DNA from: Sporomusa sp.
GTDB taxonomy: Bacteria; Bacillota_C; Negativicutes; Sporomusales; Sporomusaceae
Assembly: GCA_029256645.1 (NCBI GenBank)
Contig: JAQSXM010000220.1
Span: forward strand, 1 to 6,180
DNA length: 6,180 nucleotides
Direction of reading: 5' to 3'
Shown here: piece by piece, positions 5,807-6,180 of the stretch
Layout of the letters: each line of letters opens with the position of its first letter
Position numbering within the stretch: position 1 is the stretch's first letter
The notes under the pieces: generated by a model
What the model was told of the DNA's origin: nothing
The model's input: only the letters and a program-made list of their open reading frames with translations
Database searches by the model: none
Program-made: the position numbers and the translations under genes

Positions 5807-6180
5807 ATGAAGTATCTTAGCAAGTCTCCATATATAAAAGCAACCGGAATCTCGCTGCTGCTCCACGGTGCCCTGATTGTCTGCCTGGCTATGCTGGGAC
5901 CGCCCTATCCGGCAGAAAAGCCGGCAGAAAGAACCGCCATAGAAGTAGACATCGTTCCTGTCGCTATGATTGAAACAGGAGACGCTGAGCCGCCTGCGTC
6001 ACCGGATTCTTCTCCGCCAGCTCCGGCAGAACAGCCTGTTTCCAGGTTGACACCGGATACAACCCGCACAAAGTCTGTTGCTCAGGCTGTAGCGGCAGTA
6101 GCAAGCAGCGCCTTTGCAACGGCTGCTGCCTCATCGGAAACAGTAGCGGTTGAACAAACAGTAGCGGTTAGCGGCAATGG
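5807..6180 (+). CDS. TonB-like energy transducer, N-terminal part (3' end outside window)
   Basis: ATG 5807 has a strong ribosome site GAAGGAGG (5794-5801) 5 bases upstream; the frame stays open to the window end, giving 124 codons. A positively charged N-terminus (MKYLSKSPYIK) is followed by one membrane segment (about residues 13-30, ISLLLHGALIVCLAML) carrying Ser-x3-His (SLLLH), the pattern of the TonB transmembrane helix that couples to ExbB/ExbD. After it comes IEVDIVPV, then a long Pro/Ala/Glu-rich periplasmic spacer, also TonB-like. TonB passes proton-motive energy from the inner membrane to outer-membrane receptors for iron complexes, cobalamin and similar ligands. The C-terminal TonB domain lies outside the window, so a TolA-like or other spanning protein is not fully excluded. 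Its presence implies an outer membrane. Iron (Fur) control would be expected, but no clear Fur box was identified. Confidence 0.8.
   Translation, partial: MKYLSKSPYIKATGISLLLHGALIVCLAMLGPPYPAEKPAERTAIEVDIVPVAMIETGDAEPPASPDSSPPAPAEQPVSRLTPDTTRTKSVAQAVAAVASSAFATAAASSETVAVEQTVAVSGN

Overview
The window carries the distal part of an iron-only (alternative) nitrogenase gene cluster, then a glutamine-amidotransferase-like gene, an AT-rich regulatory gap and the start of a TonB-like gene. All genes are on the + strand. Strong purine-rich ribosome-binding sites and moderate-to-low GC look Firmicutes-like, while the TonB-type transducer implies an outer membrane. Together they point to a diderm Firmicute of the Negativicutes type (Sporomusa/Pelosinus-like anaerobes); this is an inference from gene content, not a sequence match.

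Layout. 1-369: C-terminal end of AnfD, the catalytic alpha subunit, including the cofactor-ligand histidine. 385-735: AnfG, the delta subunit found only in V- and Fe-only nitrogenases. 807-2195: AnfK, the complete beta subunit with its P-cluster cysteines. 2216-2257: a strong hairpin without a T-tract. 2280-2711: an unrecognised all-helical, HEPN-like protein of 143 aa, in the place where AnfO-type accessory genes often sit. 2765-3295: a PPOX-fold (split-barrel flavin-binding) protein that may be an Anf3-like oxidase. 3314-4579: a full NifB (radical SAM plus NifX-like domain), which makes the 8Fe cofactor precursor. The six genes are codirectional and closely spaced, and PPOX-nifB looks translationally coupled, so they probably form one operon or an operon with internal processing.

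4580-4707 holds an inverted repeat and a possible promoter before a class I glutamine amidotransferase (4708-5421), which ends in a clear bidirectional terminator (5443-5477). 5422-5806 is a long AT-rich non-coding stretch with a candidate sigma-70 promoter followed about 40-70 bases later by a perfect hairpin with seven Ts. This could be an attenuator or a small RNA ahead of the TonB-like gene, which starts at 5807 and runs off the window.

Working model: AnfDGK is the catalytic component, NifB supplies the FeFe-cofactor precursor locally, the PPOX protein may protect against oxygen or act in redox chemistry, and the HEPN-like protein is an uncharacterised accessory candidate. The reductase (anfH) should lie upstream of the window. 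No anfO-like gene is visible here.
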